Assembly: GCA_002692725.1 (NCBI GenBank)
Contig: NZLU01000013.1
Location: forward strand, 1-55,861
Source: Ponticaulis sp.
GTDB taxonomy: Bacteria; Pseudomonadota; Alphaproteobacteria; Caulobacterales; Hyphomonadaceae
Reading direction: 5' to 3'
DNA length: 55,861 bases
The number at the start of each line of letters is the position of its first letter. The first letter of the stretch is position 1. The notes below the pieces were generated by a model, which did no database searches, was not told where the DNA came from, and was given only the letters and a program-made list of their open reading frames with translations. Both the position numbers and the translations under genes were made by a program. Of this stretch, positions 45,007-55,454 are shown in pieces.

Positions 45007-46233
45007 CTAATTCGTAGTCGGATCATTTTCAGCGATCAGTTTGGTTCCGAGGTTCAAATGTTTTTGACCGGTGATTTCGAACAAAGCCGAATATCCTGGC
45101 GTCATCTCGTTGCCGCTTAATTCCAGGGCGCCTGCTTTTTCAGGGGACATGAGCCACTCAGACAGACCGATTAGGCCTGTGTCACGTGTCCCGGCAATGG
45201 ACCAAATCGTCGTTCCAGCAGGCCCTTCATAGACAGAAAAAATGGCATAGTCTCGGTAAACTGTCTCACCGGGAGCGCTCAGAAAGGCCTCGCTGACATA
45301 AAGCTCATCCGTCTCGGTATCCACAATTTCGTCATACGTATCGCCAAGTCTGAAGCGGCCGTCTCTAAGGATTTGCTGTTCAAGCGATCCGAGTCCGCTG
45401 GTAAGACCGATATACAATATATCGCAACATTTCATGGTTTCGGGATCGAGTTGAGACGCTTGTACAATCCGCTTCCGCTTCAAACTGATGAGCGGCGACA
45501 GATCATCCATAGCAAAGGCAGAAGAGACTGGAAGGTATTCAAGAGATATATCATTATAACGATCAATAAGGTCAGGTTCTGCCTGCAGCCGCGCTCTCAG
45601 ATCGTCGGCCGAGTTGATCTCAAAATCCCGGATCAGGCGCTGAAGAAACAAACCATCTTCGAACTCACCAAAAATGTAATAATCGCCCAGCACCACAGCG
45701 AGTTCACGATCACTTTCGATTAGCTCGGTCCAGACGTCCGGAATTTTCTGGGCCGCGCCAAAAGTCTGGTTGAGAAGCATGAAAACAAGCCAGCCGGCAA
45801 GATTCAGTACTGCGAGACCGGCCAGTATTTTTGCCCAAAGCGCTGGCTGCCATTTGTATTTGGGTGTTGTTTCAACGGTCTGGGTCTGAGTGTTTTCTCT
45901 GTTCATGGCCCCGTCGGAGAGCACGAACTGGTAATCGCCACGGGGTAATTTGAGCTGGGTTTGGGCAAGTTCTGGATTGCGAAGATAATAGTCTTCGAGC
46001 CTCTTCCTGAGGCGGTGGATATAAACCCGAACACTGGAATCATCACCGTCAGCAACGATCTCACGTTCAAATACAACAGCCGCGATCTCTGCTTCTTTCG
46101 GCGGTGCGCCCGCAAGTGTCCGCTCAACGAGATAATCGAACAAGTCGAGCAATCGACCAGATTCTGCGGGTACGCCTTCGGACTTGAGGCGCAGGGCTTC
46201 CTGTTTTATCAGAGCGGCTTCAGTCTCGTTCAC
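45007..46233 (-). CDS. ToxR-like membrane-anchored transcription factor
   Basis: This 408-residue protein starts at GTG 46233. An N-terminal winged-helix DNA-binding domain (FDYLVERTLAGAPPKEAEIA, SSVRVYIHRLRKRLEDYY, LKLPRGDYQFVL) is followed by a single membrane helix (ILAGLAVLNLAGWLVFMLL, about 136-155). A periplasmic domain of about 240 residues without recognisable family follows. DNA binding on one side and sensing on the other resembles ToxR/CadC-type regulators. It lies 193 bases upstream of the Tad operon in the same orientation and might control it; the gap 44814-45006 has no gene. Confidence 0.75.
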   Translation of the reverse strand: MNETEAALIKQEALRLKSEGVPAESGRLLDLFDYLVERTLAGAPPKEAEIAAVVFEREIVADGDDSSVRVYIHRLRKRLEDYYLRNPELAQTQLKLPRGDYQFVLSDGAMNRENTQTQTVETTPKYKWQPALWAKILAGLAVLNLAGWLVFMLLNQTFGAAQKIPDVWTELIESDRELAVVLGDYYIFGEFEDGLFLQRLIRDFEINSADDLRARLQAEPDLIDRYNDISLEYLPVSSAFAMDDLSPLISLKRKRIVQASQLDPETMKCCDILYIGLTSGLGSLEQQILRDGRFRLGDTYDEIVDTETDELYVSEAFLSAPGETVYRDYAIFSVYEGPAGTTIWSIAGTRDTGLIGLSEWLMSPEKAGALELSGNEMTPGYSALFEITGQKHLNLGTKLIAENDPTTN

Positions 46234-46437
46234 GGTCTCTCAGATCTTTACATGCCTGGGCAGGATATGTGCGTTTGTATGAAGGATATGACCTGCAGAC
46301 CAGAGCATTGCGGGCTTTTCGGATAATTTCCTTGTCGAACCACCAATTGCGAAACACACCTCAGCGCTATAGCCATCAGTTTCCACTTGAAGCACACGTT
46401 TTTGTGCAGCCGTCAAAAAAAGCGAAACCTCGCATGA

Positions 46438-46451
46438 TGCAAGCGCTTGCA
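46438..46451. promoter_or_regulatory. 14-bp perfect palindrome before the P450 gene
   Basis: TGCAAGCGCTTGCA at 46438-46451 ends 29 bases before the P450 ATG. This is where an operator for a dimeric regulator is expected. The region 46234-46480 is otherwise empty and divergent between the ToxR-like gene and the P450. Confidence 0.4.
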
Positions 46452-46480
46452 GCTTTCATTAAGTCGTGCAATTCACGCGT

Positions 46481-47662
46481 ATGACTTATGCCCGAAACGA
46501 CTTTGACCCCGAACTCGCTGAAGATTTTGACAGTCCTCATCGAGAATATGAGCGGCTTCGCAATGAATGTCCCGTGGCTTATACGAAAGAACTCGGAGGA
46601 TTCTGGGCGCTATCCCGATATGAGGACGTGAAGGCCGCTGCCTCTGACTTTGCCAGATTTACAACAGGCGTTCAGAACGTCGTTCCCAAAGTCGCTTTCA
46701 CAGGTCGTCGTCCACCGCTCCACCTCGACCCACCGGAACACACCGCCTATCGTCGGGCGCTGAACCCGCTCCTGAAGCCGGAACACGCCGATGCGCTGGA
46801 AGATAAGACCCGCGAATATGCTTCGGGTTTGCTCGCGCCGATGATTGACGCCGGAGGAGGTGACATCTGTGTCGATTTTTCATCCTTTTTACCGGTCCAG
46901 GTGTTCGGTGAATGGATGAAATTGCCGGAAGAATGGCTCGACACGCTGCATGAAGCGGGGCGAGCCTTTGTGCTCTCCGTTCACATGAATGAGCCGGAGA
47001 CCATGAAGTCCACTAGTCTTAGACTGTATGACATGGCCCGCAACTTGATTGCGCTCCGCAAAGACAAGCCACTCGACCCGGCGACAGACCCGACAAGCGC
47101 CCTGCTCGCGGCCCGGCAGAATGGCGAACCACTGCCTGAGGATATGATTGTCGGGACGGTCCGTCAGGTGCTCGTGGTCGGTATTGTTGCGCCGCTGGTG
47201 ATGGTCGGAAGCGTGTCGGTTCACCTGTCGCGCCATAAAGATTTGCAAGACCAGCTCAGAGCCTCTCCGGAACTCATCCCGGATGCCGTAGAGGAGTTTC
47301 TGCGCCTCTATTCGCCGTATCGTGGCTTCGCCCGAACTCCGACAGAGGATGTTGAAATCCAAGGGTGCCCGATCAAGAAAGATGAGGCCATAGCGTTGCT
47401 CTATTGCTCTGCAAACCGGGATGCGTCGGTCTTCCCGTCGCCAAACGAGTTTGTTCTCAATCGCGCAAACATTTCAGACAGTTTGGCTTTTGGTCGAGGG
47501 CCGCATAATTGCCCCGGGCTGCACATCGCGCGGATGGAACTGAAAGTCGCCCTTGCAGAGCTTCTGAAGGCGACGCCAAACGGATTTGAGGTCTCCGGCC
47601 AGATAAAAATGAGCCGCTGGCCGGAAATCGGACCAATCTCCGTTCCGCTCAGATTTCTTTGA
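46481..47662 (+). CDS. cytochrome P450 with an atypical I-helix
   Basis: This 393-residue soluble bacterial P450 has the C-helix LDPPEHTAYRRALNPLL, an ExxR-type EEFLRLYSPYRGF, and the haem-Cys loop LAFGRGPHNCPGLHIARMEL. The I-helix reads VLVVGIVAPLVMVGS, where the usual AGxDT/E-T acid-alcohol pair should be. The Asp/Glu and Thr are replaced by Val and Ala. That pair normally delivers protons to the bound oxygen, so the chemistry may differ or use peroxide. The start is ATG 46481 (GTG 46466 also possible). No redox partner lies next to it. Confidence 0.9.
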   Translation: MTYARNDFDPELAEDFDSPHREYERLRNECPVAYTKELGGFWALSRYEDVKAAASDFARFTTGVQNVVPKVAFTGRRPPLHLDPPEHTAYRRALNPLLKPEHADALEDKTREYASGLLAPMIDAGGGDICVDFSSFLPVQVFGEWMKLPEEWLDTLHEAGRAFVLSVHMNEPETMKSTSLRLYDMARNLIALRKDKPLDPATDPTSALLAARQNGEPLPEDMIVGTVRQVLVVGIVAPLVMVGSVSVHLSRHKDLQDQLRASPELIPDAVEEFLRLYSPYRGFARTPTEDVEIQGCPIKKDEAIALLYCSANRDASVFPSPNEFVLNRANISDSLAFGRGPHNCPGLHIARMELKVALAELLKATPNGFEVSGQIKMSRWPEIGPISVPLRFL

Positions 47663-47781
47663 CCAAAAGCCGACACTGACCAGTCCTCAGGCCTTTTTGG
47701 CGCGCAAACCCTCGAAAATCACTGTCCCATCGGCTGTGAGCTGACTGATACAGCCCTATCTGGACAGATGACCCTTACGGG

Positions 47782-48552
47782 TCAGCGCTTCTTTCCAAAC
47801 ACAGCGCCGGTATGATGCTTCTCAACAATACCGAGCGCGTCAGCAAAAGTGAGGGCCGTGATATCTTTGAAATGGATTGGTTTTCCAGTTCGTTCTGCGC
47901 TGATAGCTCGGAAGATCAATTCGCCGAAATGTTGAACCAGATCCTCTGTTTCATGAGGGCCATTCGGCGAATACCAGGTCGAGATACTACACATCTGGAT
48001 GAACGCCAGTCGCGCCAGCCTCGGCTCTTCAATCTTGAACACGCCGTCATTGATGCCCGCATCAAAAACACCATCCCAGACGTAACTATACTTATCGCGT
48101 ACCTTCAGAATGATGTCTTTTTCCGCCTTGGGAAGTGGGCGCCATCCGTGCTCAATGACCTTTGCCAATTGCCGGTTCCGGCAATGCATAATGATATGCG
48201 CAGAAATCAGACCAGCCAGTTTGTCCTCCGGCGTCACCCCAGCCGCTTCAGCATCGCGGGCACTCGCAAGATAGCGATCCATGCCGTCTGACATGATTTC
48301 ATAAACGAGCTGATATTTAGATGGCGCATAATGATAGAGTAGAGACGTCGGAACGTTCGCCTTCGCGCCAATGTCCCGGATACTCGTCGGCTCAACGCCT
48401 TTGACCGCAAACAAGCCGAGCGCTGCAACTTTGATGCGCTCATAGGTCTTGTTATCGCCTCGATCCTGCTTGGCCTTCCCCTTACGTGGAGTGGTCGCGC
48501 CCTTTTTCTTGGGCTGGGTATCGACTTCTGTTTTTTTGCCTGACTCTGCCAT
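47782..48552 (-). CDS. TetR-family transcriptional regulator
   Basis: This 256-residue protein has a long basic Lys-rich N-terminal tail (PKKKGATTPRKGKAKQDRGD), then the TetR HTH (AALGLFAVKGVEPTSIRDIG, ANVPTSLLYHYAPSKYQLVY). The ligand-binding domain is helical. It is divergent from the decayed acyl-CoA operon, whose promoter region carries a palindrome, and convergent with the P450. It probably represses acyl-CoA or lipid-catabolism genes. Confidence 0.9.
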   Translation of the reverse strand: MAESGKKTEVDTQPKKKGATTPRKGKAKQDRGDNKTYERIKVAALGLFAVKGVEPTSIRDIGAKANVPTSLLYHYAPSKYQLVYEIMSDGMDRYLASARDAEAAGVTPEDKLAGLISAHIIMHCRNRQLAKVIEHGWRPLPKAEKDIILKVRDKYSYVWDGVFDAGINDGVFKIEEPRLARLAFIQMCSISTWYSPNGPHETEDLVQHFGELIFRAISAERTGKPIHFKDITALTFADALGIVEKHHTGAVFGKKR

Positions 48553-48718
48553 CCGATCTTCCAGTTAATTGTGCCGCTTTTTACAAAGCAGAATTGCGGG
48601 AGGCATAGATCGGTCAGCGTAGGTACTCAATGGCTGAAACGCTGTGGCCACACAAAAAAAACACTGTTTGCGCAGCGACTAATCAGTCCTTCAACCGAAC
48701 GATTTTAACGTATGATAT

Positions 48719-48739
48719 ATCGATCGATCAGTCTATAAT
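48719..48739 (+). promoter_or_regulatory. candidate promoter and TetR-type operator
   Basis: A TATAAT at 48734-48739 lies five bases after the palindrome ATCGATCGAT (48719-48728). The palindrome sits in the spacer between -35 and -10. GTATG and CATAC flank the region at 48709-48745. No good -35 box was seen. The site lies between the TetR gene and the decayed CoA-transferase gene. Confidence 0.4.
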
Positions 48740-48778
48740 GCATACTTCTGGTTAATAATTCAATGAGGGAGGAAGACA

Positions 48779-49199
48779 TGGCGGAGAAATCAGGCCCCTT
48801 GTCGGGAACAATCGTGATTGACGTAACGGCCGGTCTGGCAGGTCCGTATGGGACTTTTCTGCTGCCCAGCATGGGCGCACACGCGTCATCAGGATTGAAA
48901 TGCCCGGCCCTGACGATGACATTCCGCTGAACCGTAATACACCGCCCTTCCTGGGAAAAGACGGTATCAGCATGCTGCGAAAACATGAAGATGATATTAG
49001 ACTGCCGTCATATCAGCGACTTAGAGGCATTGAGAGCATCACTCTCGACCTCAAGAAACCGGAAAGTCTGAAAGTCTTTCTCGATCTGGTTCAGAAGGCT
49101 GAAATTCTGTTCGAAAACCGGGCGCGCGGCGGCATGTCTCGCCTTGGCGCAGGATATGAGGATATTCAAAAGCTAAATCCATCCATCGTCTTTCGGGTC
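48779..49199 (+). pseudogene. CoA-transferase family III (CaiB/BaiF) fragment
   Basis: A ribosome site GAGGGAGG precedes ATG 48779. The start reads GTIVIDVTAGLAGPYGTFLL, the typical family N-terminus. A one-base loss near 48875 breaks the frame; the second frame continues RVIRIEMPGPDDDIPLNRN, then SITLDLKKPESLKVFLDLVQ and FENRARGGMSRLGAGYED up to NPSIVFRVT. It then runs without its C-terminal two-thirds straight into an acyl-CoA synthetase fragment. A deletion has fused two neighbouring genes. Confidence 0.8.
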
Positions 49200-49201
49200 A
49201 C

Positions 49202-50300
49202 GAGACACCCGTTTCCAGGACAGTTCACCCTAGTGATACCGCACAGATTCAGTACACTTCTGGCACGACGGGTTTCCCCAAGGGCGCGCTCCTGCATCAC
49301 AACGGCCTGGTAAGAAATGCCATTGAGACCACGGCCCGTGTCGGGATGGATGAGACAACATCATACGTTCATCACATGCCATTGTTTCACACCATTGGTT
49401 GCCCCGGCTTTTGATCCGGTGATGATCGCGAACGTCATCGCGCGAGAACGCACTGACTTTGTTTCGGGCGTTCCAACAATGCTCACAGCGTTGATTGCCG
49501 AATTCGAACGAACCAATCACGATGTATCATTCGTTCGTCACATGATTTCGGGTGGCGCGATGGTCTCCCCACAATTGTGTCGCAAGGCCCGCGATGTTTT
49601 CGGCGCCACTGTGCAGATCGCTTACGGCCTGACGGAAACGTCGCCAGCCATTTCACAGACCTGGTCCGATGACAGCCCGACAGATCTGACCGATACAATC
49701 GGGCAACCTGTTCCCTTTATCGAAGTATCTATCCGGGATGTCGACACCGATGCCGTTCTGCCCGTGGGACAACAAGGAGAGGTTTGTTGTCGCGGATACA
49801 ATGTCATGACCGGCTTTAACAACAATCCTGAGGCAACGGCCGAAACTATCGGTCCGGATGGCTGGCTACACACTGGTGATCTCGGCACGATGGATGCGCG
49901 CGGCTATTTGCGCATCACCGGCCGCAAGAAAGAGATGATCATTCGCGGCGGCGAAAACCTTTTCCCCGTTGAAATCGAAAACGCGGTTCTGGAACATCCC
50001 TCCATTCACGAATGCGCCGTTGTCGGTGTGCCCGACCCACAATTCGGAGAAAAAGTCGCCTGTTTTCTGACGAGCAGAACTGATCAACGTCCCAGCGCCG
50101 ATGACCTGAAAACCTTCATACGCAGCCAATTATCTCCCCAGAAGTCTCCGAGCTATTGGATCTGGGTCGACGAATGGCCGATGACTGGATCCGGAAAAAT
50201 TCAGAAGTTCCAGCTTCGCGATCAGTTCATAGAGGGAAAATTTGACGATCAGATTGCCCCTAAATCCCCCGCGCCAGCACTGAAGAGTGGGGTCACATGA
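49202..50300 (+). pseudogene. acyl-CoA synthetase (AMP-binding) fragment, frameshifted
   Basis: The N-terminal about 170 residues are missing. The reading begins with the AMP-binding motif QIQYTSGTTGFPKGALLHH, continues to MPLFHTIGC, and is then broken by a short deletion and frame change. The second frame has FDPVMIANVIARERTDFVSG, AYGLTETSP, GWLHTGDLGTMDARGYLRIT, GRKKEMIIRGGENLFP and TGSGKIQKFQL. It ends by overlapping the next gene's ATG by four bases, so the genes were once an operon. It is not functional as read. Confidence 0.83.
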
Positions 50301-51477
50301 ATCTACAACTTTCCGAAAATGACCTCGCCTTTCGAGATGAGGTGAGATCATTTTTGAGACAAAATCTCACAGAGACGCTTCGACGGGCCGGGCAGCTGGC
50401 CACGAGTTTATTCTGTGACCCGAAATACAGCCTGGAATGGCAGAGAATTCTACACAATAAGGGGTGGGTCGCGCCCAGCTGGCCAGTCGAATATGGTGGC
50501 CCCGGCTGGAATGAAGTCAAACGTTACATTTTTGAACCGAATGTGCCCGCGCGCATGCACCGCTACTCGCCCCGATGAGCATCAACATGGTGGGCCCCTG
50601 CATCATCAAGTTTGGCACGGCCGAGCCGAAAGCCTATTATCTTCCGCGCATATTATCCGGTGAAGACTATTGGTGTCAGGGCTATTCAGAACCCGAAGCG
50701 GGATCAGATCTGGCGAGCCTCAGCATGAAGTGTGTGCGAGATGGAACGGATTTCATCCTCAACGGATCGAAAATCTGGACCACACATGCGCACTTCGCCA
50801 ATCGCATGTTTTGTCTCGTCCGAACCCGCTTCGAAGGCAAGCCGCAAACGGGCATTTCATTCCTGCTGTTTGAAATGGATATGCCGGGTATTTCAGTCGA
50901 ACCTATATTGTCGGCTTCAGGGGAGCATGAAGTTAATCAGGTTTTCTTTGAGAATGTCCGTATCCCTCAAACCGCACTCCTGGGAGACGAGAATAAAGGA
51001 TGGACCGTTGCAAAACATCTGCTCGAGCTCGAACGCGGATCAGGCTCATCCGTGGGGCTCGAGGTGAAGCTCGATTATCTCAAATGTCTGTGCAAGTCTT
51101 TCGTTGATATCGATCCTGCACTGGGTCAGCGAATCTCAAAAGCCGAGATCGAACTCGAAGCGATCAAGTTCACCGAATTGCGCGTCCTGTCAGACATTTC
51201 AGTGGGCGCGTCCCCTGGCCCGGCTGCCCCTTTGTTGAAAATACAACGGACGGAAATCACTCAAAAGCTCGACGAACTGGCCATGAATATCGCAGGCCAG
51301 CTCACCGCTCCAAAACAACCTGAAGCCTTGTCACCATCCTGGAACGCCCCCGCCATCGGACCGCCAGACATGCTGGTTATTTTCCCGAGTTATCTCAACA
51401 ATCGTGCGGCGACGATCTATGGCGGATCGAACGAGATTCAGAGAAACATCATGGCGAAAACTGTCCTCGGACTTTGA
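50297..51477 (+). pseudogene. acyl-CoA dehydrogenase, frameshifted
   Basis: The N-terminal part (50297-about 50555) has LSENDLAFRDEVRSFLRQNL and GWVAPSWPVEYGGPGW. The frame then breaks; one added base near 50550 restores it into APLLAPMSINMVGP. The second part (from 50575) has the flavin/substrate motifs WCQGYSEPEAGSDLASL and LNGSKIWTTHAHFANRM, and a full C-terminus with TIYGGSNEIQRNIMAKT. Apart from the single frameshift it looks complete, so a sequencing error is possible here; the two neighbours carry real deletions. Confidence 0.82.
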
Positions 51478-51641
51478 GGAAACCCATCCCAGCTCATCAA
51501 AAACACTCTCATCTTTAAATTATGGCTTTATTTGTGACGCCCAGGGGGATAGCAACGACCTGATTTACTTGGGGAGATTTCCGCTGGTGAGCGCCAATAA
51601 GCTCATCAAAAACGGAAACCAACAGAAACAGGAGAACCCGA

Positions 51642-53699
51642 ATGAGTGTTGTCTCGACCTATAAGGATGGCGAAGTCCTCGTAATCGTTTCCGACAATCC
51701 ACCAGTCAATGCGCTGGGCCAGGCTGTCCGCGCTGGCCTCAAAGCCGGAATCGAAGAAGCCCTGTCTGACGACAGTGTCAAAGCGGTCGTGATCCGCTGC
51801 GAAGGCCGCACTTTCCATGCTGGCGCAGACATCACCGAGTTCGGCAAGCCACCGGTGGGTCCGTCTCTTCCGGAAGTCATTGAGCAGATCGAAGCCTGCA
51901 GCAAACCTGTCGTCGCGGCCATTCACGGCACAGCTTTGGGTGGCGGCCTCGAAGTCGCTCTTGGCGCGCATTACCGCGTCGCCGTTCCAAGTGCGAAAGT
52001 CGGCCTGCCGGAAGTCAATCTCGGTATTCTGCCAGGCGCTGGCGGCACTCAGCGCCTTCCCCGTGTTGTTGGCGTTGCCGAAGCCCTGCCAATGATTGTG
52101 ACTGGTAAGCCGATCAATATGAAGAAGGCTGAGAGCATTGGCCTGGTCGACAAAATCGTTGACGAGGGCTCTCTCGAAGCCGAAGCGATCGCCTTCGCCA
52201 AATCTGTAGTCGGCACAACCGACCTTCCACGCTCCGGCCAGCGCACGGACAAGATTAAAGACGCGGTTGCAGACCCAAGCGTGTTCTCAAACTTCATGGA
52301 AAAAAATGGCCGCAAAATGCGCGGCTATGAAGCGCCAATCGCTTGCGTTGAAGCTGTGAAAGCTGCCGTCGAACTGCCGCTTGAAGAAGGCCTCAAGAAA
52401 GAGCGCGAGCTGTTCATGAAGCTTGTCTCTGGCACTCAGTCCGCTGCGCTGCGCCATGCCTTCTTTGCTGAACGGGCTGCTGCGAAAGTCGACGACATTC
52501 CAAAAGACACCCCGCTGATCGACATCAAAAAGGTCGGCATTCTGGGCGCCGGCACAATGGGTGGCGGCATCGCCATGAACTTCCTGTCTGCCGGCATCCC
52601 CGTCACCATTCTGGAGCGCGAAGAAGCTGCGCTTGAGCGCGGCGTCGGCATTATCCGCAAAAACTACGAGAACACAGCCAAGCGCGGCCGTATGACCGAA
52701 GAGCAGGTCGAGAAAGCCATGTCGCTTCTCACGCCAACGCTTGAACTGAACGATCTTGCAGACTGTGATCTTGTGATTGAAGCCGTCTTCGAACTCATGT
52801 CGATCAAGAAAGACGTCTTCGGCAATCTCGACAAGACCGTGAAGAAAGGTGCGATCCTCGCGTCAAACACCTCATACCTGAACGTCGATGAGATTGCCGC
52901 CTGTACCTCACGTCCTGAAGATGTGATTGGTCTCCACTTCTTCTCACCTGCCAACATCATGAAACTGCTTGAAGTTGTTCGCGGCGAGAAAACCTCCGAC
53001 ACGGTTCTGGCCACTTCCATGGCTCTGGCCAAGAAGATCGGCAAAGTCGCTGTTGTGTCCGGCGTTTGCCATGGCTTTATCGGCAACCGGATCCTCGCAA
53101 AGCGTCAGGAACAGGCGCAGCAGATGATCCTGGAAGGCGCAAAGCCGTGGGATATCGACCGGGTTCTCACTGAATTTGGTCTACCTATGGGCCCGTTCCA
53201 GATGGCTGACCTTGCCGGTCTCGACATTGGCTGGGATCCGGAGAAAACCTCGTCTTCCACCGTGCGTGAAGTTCTGTGTGAGATGGGCCGTCGCGGTCAG
53301 AAAACCGGCAAAGGTTTCTATGATTATGACGAAGCCCGTCGTGGCTCTCCATCTCCGGAAACCGAGAAAGTCATTGCTGACTTCATCGCCAAATCCGGCA
53401 AAGAGCCACGTCAGATTGATGATCAGGAAATTCTGGAGCGCTGCCTCTATCCGATGGTCAATGAAGGTGCCAAAATTCTCGAAGAAGGCATGGCGCAACG
53501 TGCCTCTGACGTGGATGTGGTCTGGATGAACGGCTATGGCTGGCCGCCTTACACAGGTGGTCCAATGTTCTGGGCCGATACTGTTGGCCTCAAAGAGATC
53601 CTCGCTGGCCTCGAAAAGCATCAGGACAAATTCGGCGACAGCGTCACGATTTCTCCACTGCTTCGTGAGAAAGCGGAAAAAGGCGAGACCTTTAACTAA
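51642..53699 (+). CDS. fadJ: bifunctional enoyl-CoA hydratase / 3-hydroxyacyl-CoA dehydrogenase
   Basis: This 685-residue protein has an N-terminal crotonase domain ([56 protein letters not shown]). The 3-hydroxyacyl-CoA dehydrogenase follows: NAD-binding [32 protein letters not shown] and [17 protein letters not shown]. Helical C-terminal domains end with [17 protein letters not shown]. It performs two beta-oxidation steps. AGGAG lies 7 bases before ATG 51642, and a strong terminator follows. It is the only intact member of the acyl-CoA cluster. The gap 51478-51641 holds a 14-base direct repeat (51491-51504 and 51600-51613). Confidence 0.95.
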   Translation: MSVVSTYKDGEVLVIVSDNPPVNALGQAVRAGLKAGIEEALSDDSVKAVVIRCEGRTFHAGADITEFGKPPVGPSLPEVIEQIEACSKPVVAAIHGTALGGGLEVALGAHYRVAVPSAKVGLPEVNLGILPGAGGTQRLPRVVGVAEALPMIVTGKPINMKKAESIGLVDKIVDEGSLEAEAIAFAKSVVGTTDLPRSGQRTDKIKDAVADPSVFSNFMEKNGRKMRGYEAPIACVEAVKAAVELPLEEGLKKERELFMKLVSGTQSAALRHAFFAERAAAKVDDIPKDTPLIDIKKVGILGAGTMGGGIAMNFLSAGIPVTILEREEAALERGVGIIRKNYENTAKRGRMTEEQVEKAMSLLTPTLELNDLADCDLVIEAVFELMSIKKDVFGNLDKTVKKGAILASNTSYLNVDEIAACTSRPEDVIGLHFFSPANIMKLLEVVRGEKTSDTVLATSMALAKKIGKVAVVSGVCHGFIGNRILAKRQEQAQQMILEGAKPWDIDRVLTEFGLPMGPFQMADLAGLDIGWDPEKTSSSTVREVLCEMGRRGQKTGKGFYDYDEARRGSPSPETEKVIADFIAKSGKEPRQIDDQEILERCLYPMVNEGAKILEEGMAQRASDVDVVWMNGYGWPPYTGGPMFWADTVGLKEILAGLEKHQDKFGDSVTISPLLREKAEKGETFN

Positions 53700-53722
53700 G
53701 GTCTCCCGTCAGCTCCCAATTG

Positions 53723-53751
53723 AAAAAGGCTCGCTCTGGCGGGCCTTTTTT
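53723..53751 (+). terminator. rho-independent terminator of the fadJ-like gene
   Basis: GGCTCGC, loop TCTG, GCGGGCC with one G-U pair, flanked by AAAAA before and a run of T after (53745-53751). It starts 24 bases after the stop codon. Confidence 0.85.
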
Positions 53752-53890
53752 GTGCCCGACACCTGGAACACATTCTCTCAAAGCTTACACATTTAGTTGG
53801 TTTTGACTTGAGAGGCGTAAGCGCTATTTTCTGACACTGTATAGGAAAACCTGACGATCAACGTCAGGCCGGATACAACGAGGTCAGACT

Positions 53891-54844
53891 ATGGCTGTTT
53901 ACCGCCCGCCACACATTCCTTCCTCCGAGATTACGCCGAAAAAGCATTGGCTGAACCGGCGACAAATCATCGCCTCCGCCGGGCTCGCCGGAGCCGGATT
54001 GCTTGCACCGGGCGTCTTCGCTGAAACGCTGAACACCGTCGAAACGGACTATACCGTCAAAGACGATCTGACGCCCAAATCCGATGTCACCAGTTACAAT
54101 AATTTCTACGAATTTGGCCTCCAGAAGTCTGACCCGAAATCGAAATCCGGCGACTTTAACCCGCGGCCCTGGACCGTAGAAATCGACGGCCTTGTAAGCA
54201 AGCCGACAACCGTTTCCATCGAAGATCTGCTTGCCAGTCAGACCATAGAGGAGCGCATCTATCGCATGCGCTGTGTTGAAGCCTGGTCGATGGTCATCCC
54301 ATGGAATGGCTTCCCACTTTCTGCACTTCTCAAAATGGCTGAGCCGCTTGGAAGTGCGAAATATGTTGCCTTTGAAACGGTGGTTCGGCCCGATGAGATG
54401 CCCGGTCAGCGCGGCTTTTTCCAGTCCCTCGACTGGCCTTACGTGGAAGGTCTGCGCCTCGATGAGGCCATGCACCCGCTGACACTGATGGCCGTCGGGC
54501 TTTATGGCGAAACGCTTCCCAATCAGAATGGCGCGCCACTACGGCTTGTCGTGCCGTGGAAGTATGGCTTCAAAGGCATCAAATCCATTGTGAAAATCAC
54601 CCTCACCGAAACCCAGCCAAAGAATACCTGGAATCTTCAGGCACCGAACGAATATGGCTTTTATGCCAATGTGAACCCGAATGTGGACCACCCGCGCTGG
54701 AGTCAGAAAAGCGAGCGCATTATTGGCGCGTCGACGGGCGGCTTTTTTGGCGGTAGCGGACGAAAAGATACGCTGATGTTTAACGGCTATGCCGATGAAG
54801 TGGCGGGCCTGTATGCCGGCATGGACCTGAAGCGAAACTTCTGA
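53891..54844 (+). CDS. msrP: protein-methionine-sulfoxide reductase catalytic subunit MsrP
   Basis: This 317-residue protein has a Tat signal ([20 protein letters not shown]). It is a molybdopterin oxidoreductase with [14 protein letters not shown] and the Mo-ligand Cys in [19 protein letters not shown]. It continues [19 protein letters not shown]. It repairs oxidised methionine in periplasmic proteins using electrons from MsrQ, encoded seven bases downstream. Confidence 0.96.
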   Translation: MAVYRPPHIPSSEITPKKHWLNRRQIIASAGLAGAGLLAPGVFAETLNTVETDYTVKDDLTPKSDVTSYNNFYEFGLQKSDPKSKSGDFNPRPWTVEIDGLVSKPTTVSIEDLLASQTIEERIYRMRCVEAWSMVIPWNGFPLSALLKMAEPLGSAKYVAFETVVRPDEMPGQRGFFQSLDWPYVEGLRLDEAMHPLTLMAVGLYGETLPNQNGAPLRLVVPWKYGFKGIKSIVKITLTETQPKNTWNLQAPNEYGFYANVNPNVDHPRWSQKSERIIGASTGGFFGGSGRKDTLMFNGYADEVAGLYAGMDLKRNF

Positions 54845-54851
54845 TCCGGTC

Positions 54852-55454
54852 ATGTCAAGCAAACCCTCACAGCTCAAACGGCAATTGCCGGTCTGGGGCC
54901 TCTACATCATTGGCTTTATTCCGGCGATCTGGGGCTTCTATCTCGGCGCGACGGATCAGATGGGCACAGATCCCGTCAAAGCCTTTGAGCATTATCTTGG
55001 CTTCTGGGCGATCCGCTTTCTGCTCCTGACTCTCGTCATCACACCTCTGCGTGAACTGTTCAGGATCAATCTGATCAGATACCGGCGTGCGCTGGGCCTG
55101 CTGACCTTCTGGTATGTCCTCTTTCACTTCATTGTCTATCTGACGCTGGATCAGGCACTCAGAATGCCCGAAATCATCAGCGACATCACCAAACGACCCT
55201 TCATCATTTTCGGAATGCTGGCGCTGATCCTCCTGATCCCGCTCGCCCTCACCTCATTCAATTGGGCAATCCGCAAGCTTCGCAAGAATTGGAAACGGCT
55301 TCATGGTCTGGTCTATACCGTCGCCATTTTAGGAATGATCCACATGATCATGGGCACGAAGGTGCTGTCCGCAGAACAAATGCTCTACGTCGCGCTGTTT
55401 GTTCTGCTTTTGGGATATCGGGCGGTCGTTTGGCTGAAGCGACGAACGGCGTGA
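54852..55454 (+). CDS. msrQ: haem-binding membrane subunit MsrQ
   Basis: This 200-residue protein has about six membrane helices and ferric-reductase-like histidines (LGFWAIRFLLLTLVITPLRE, YVLFHFIVYLT, LHGLVYTVAILGMIHMIMG). It passes quinone/flavin-derived electrons across the membrane to MsrP. The two genes form the standard msrPQ operon. Confidence 0.95.
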   Translation: MSSKPSQLKRQLPVWGLYIIGFIPAIWGFYLGATDQMGTDPVKAFEHYLGFWAIRFLLLTLVITPLRELFRINLIRYRRALGLLTFWYVLFHFIVYLTLDQALRMPEIISDITKRPFIIFGMLALILLIPLALTSFNWAIRKLRKNWKRLHGLVYTVAILGMIHMIMGTKVLSAEQMLYVALFVLLLGYRAVVWLKRRTA

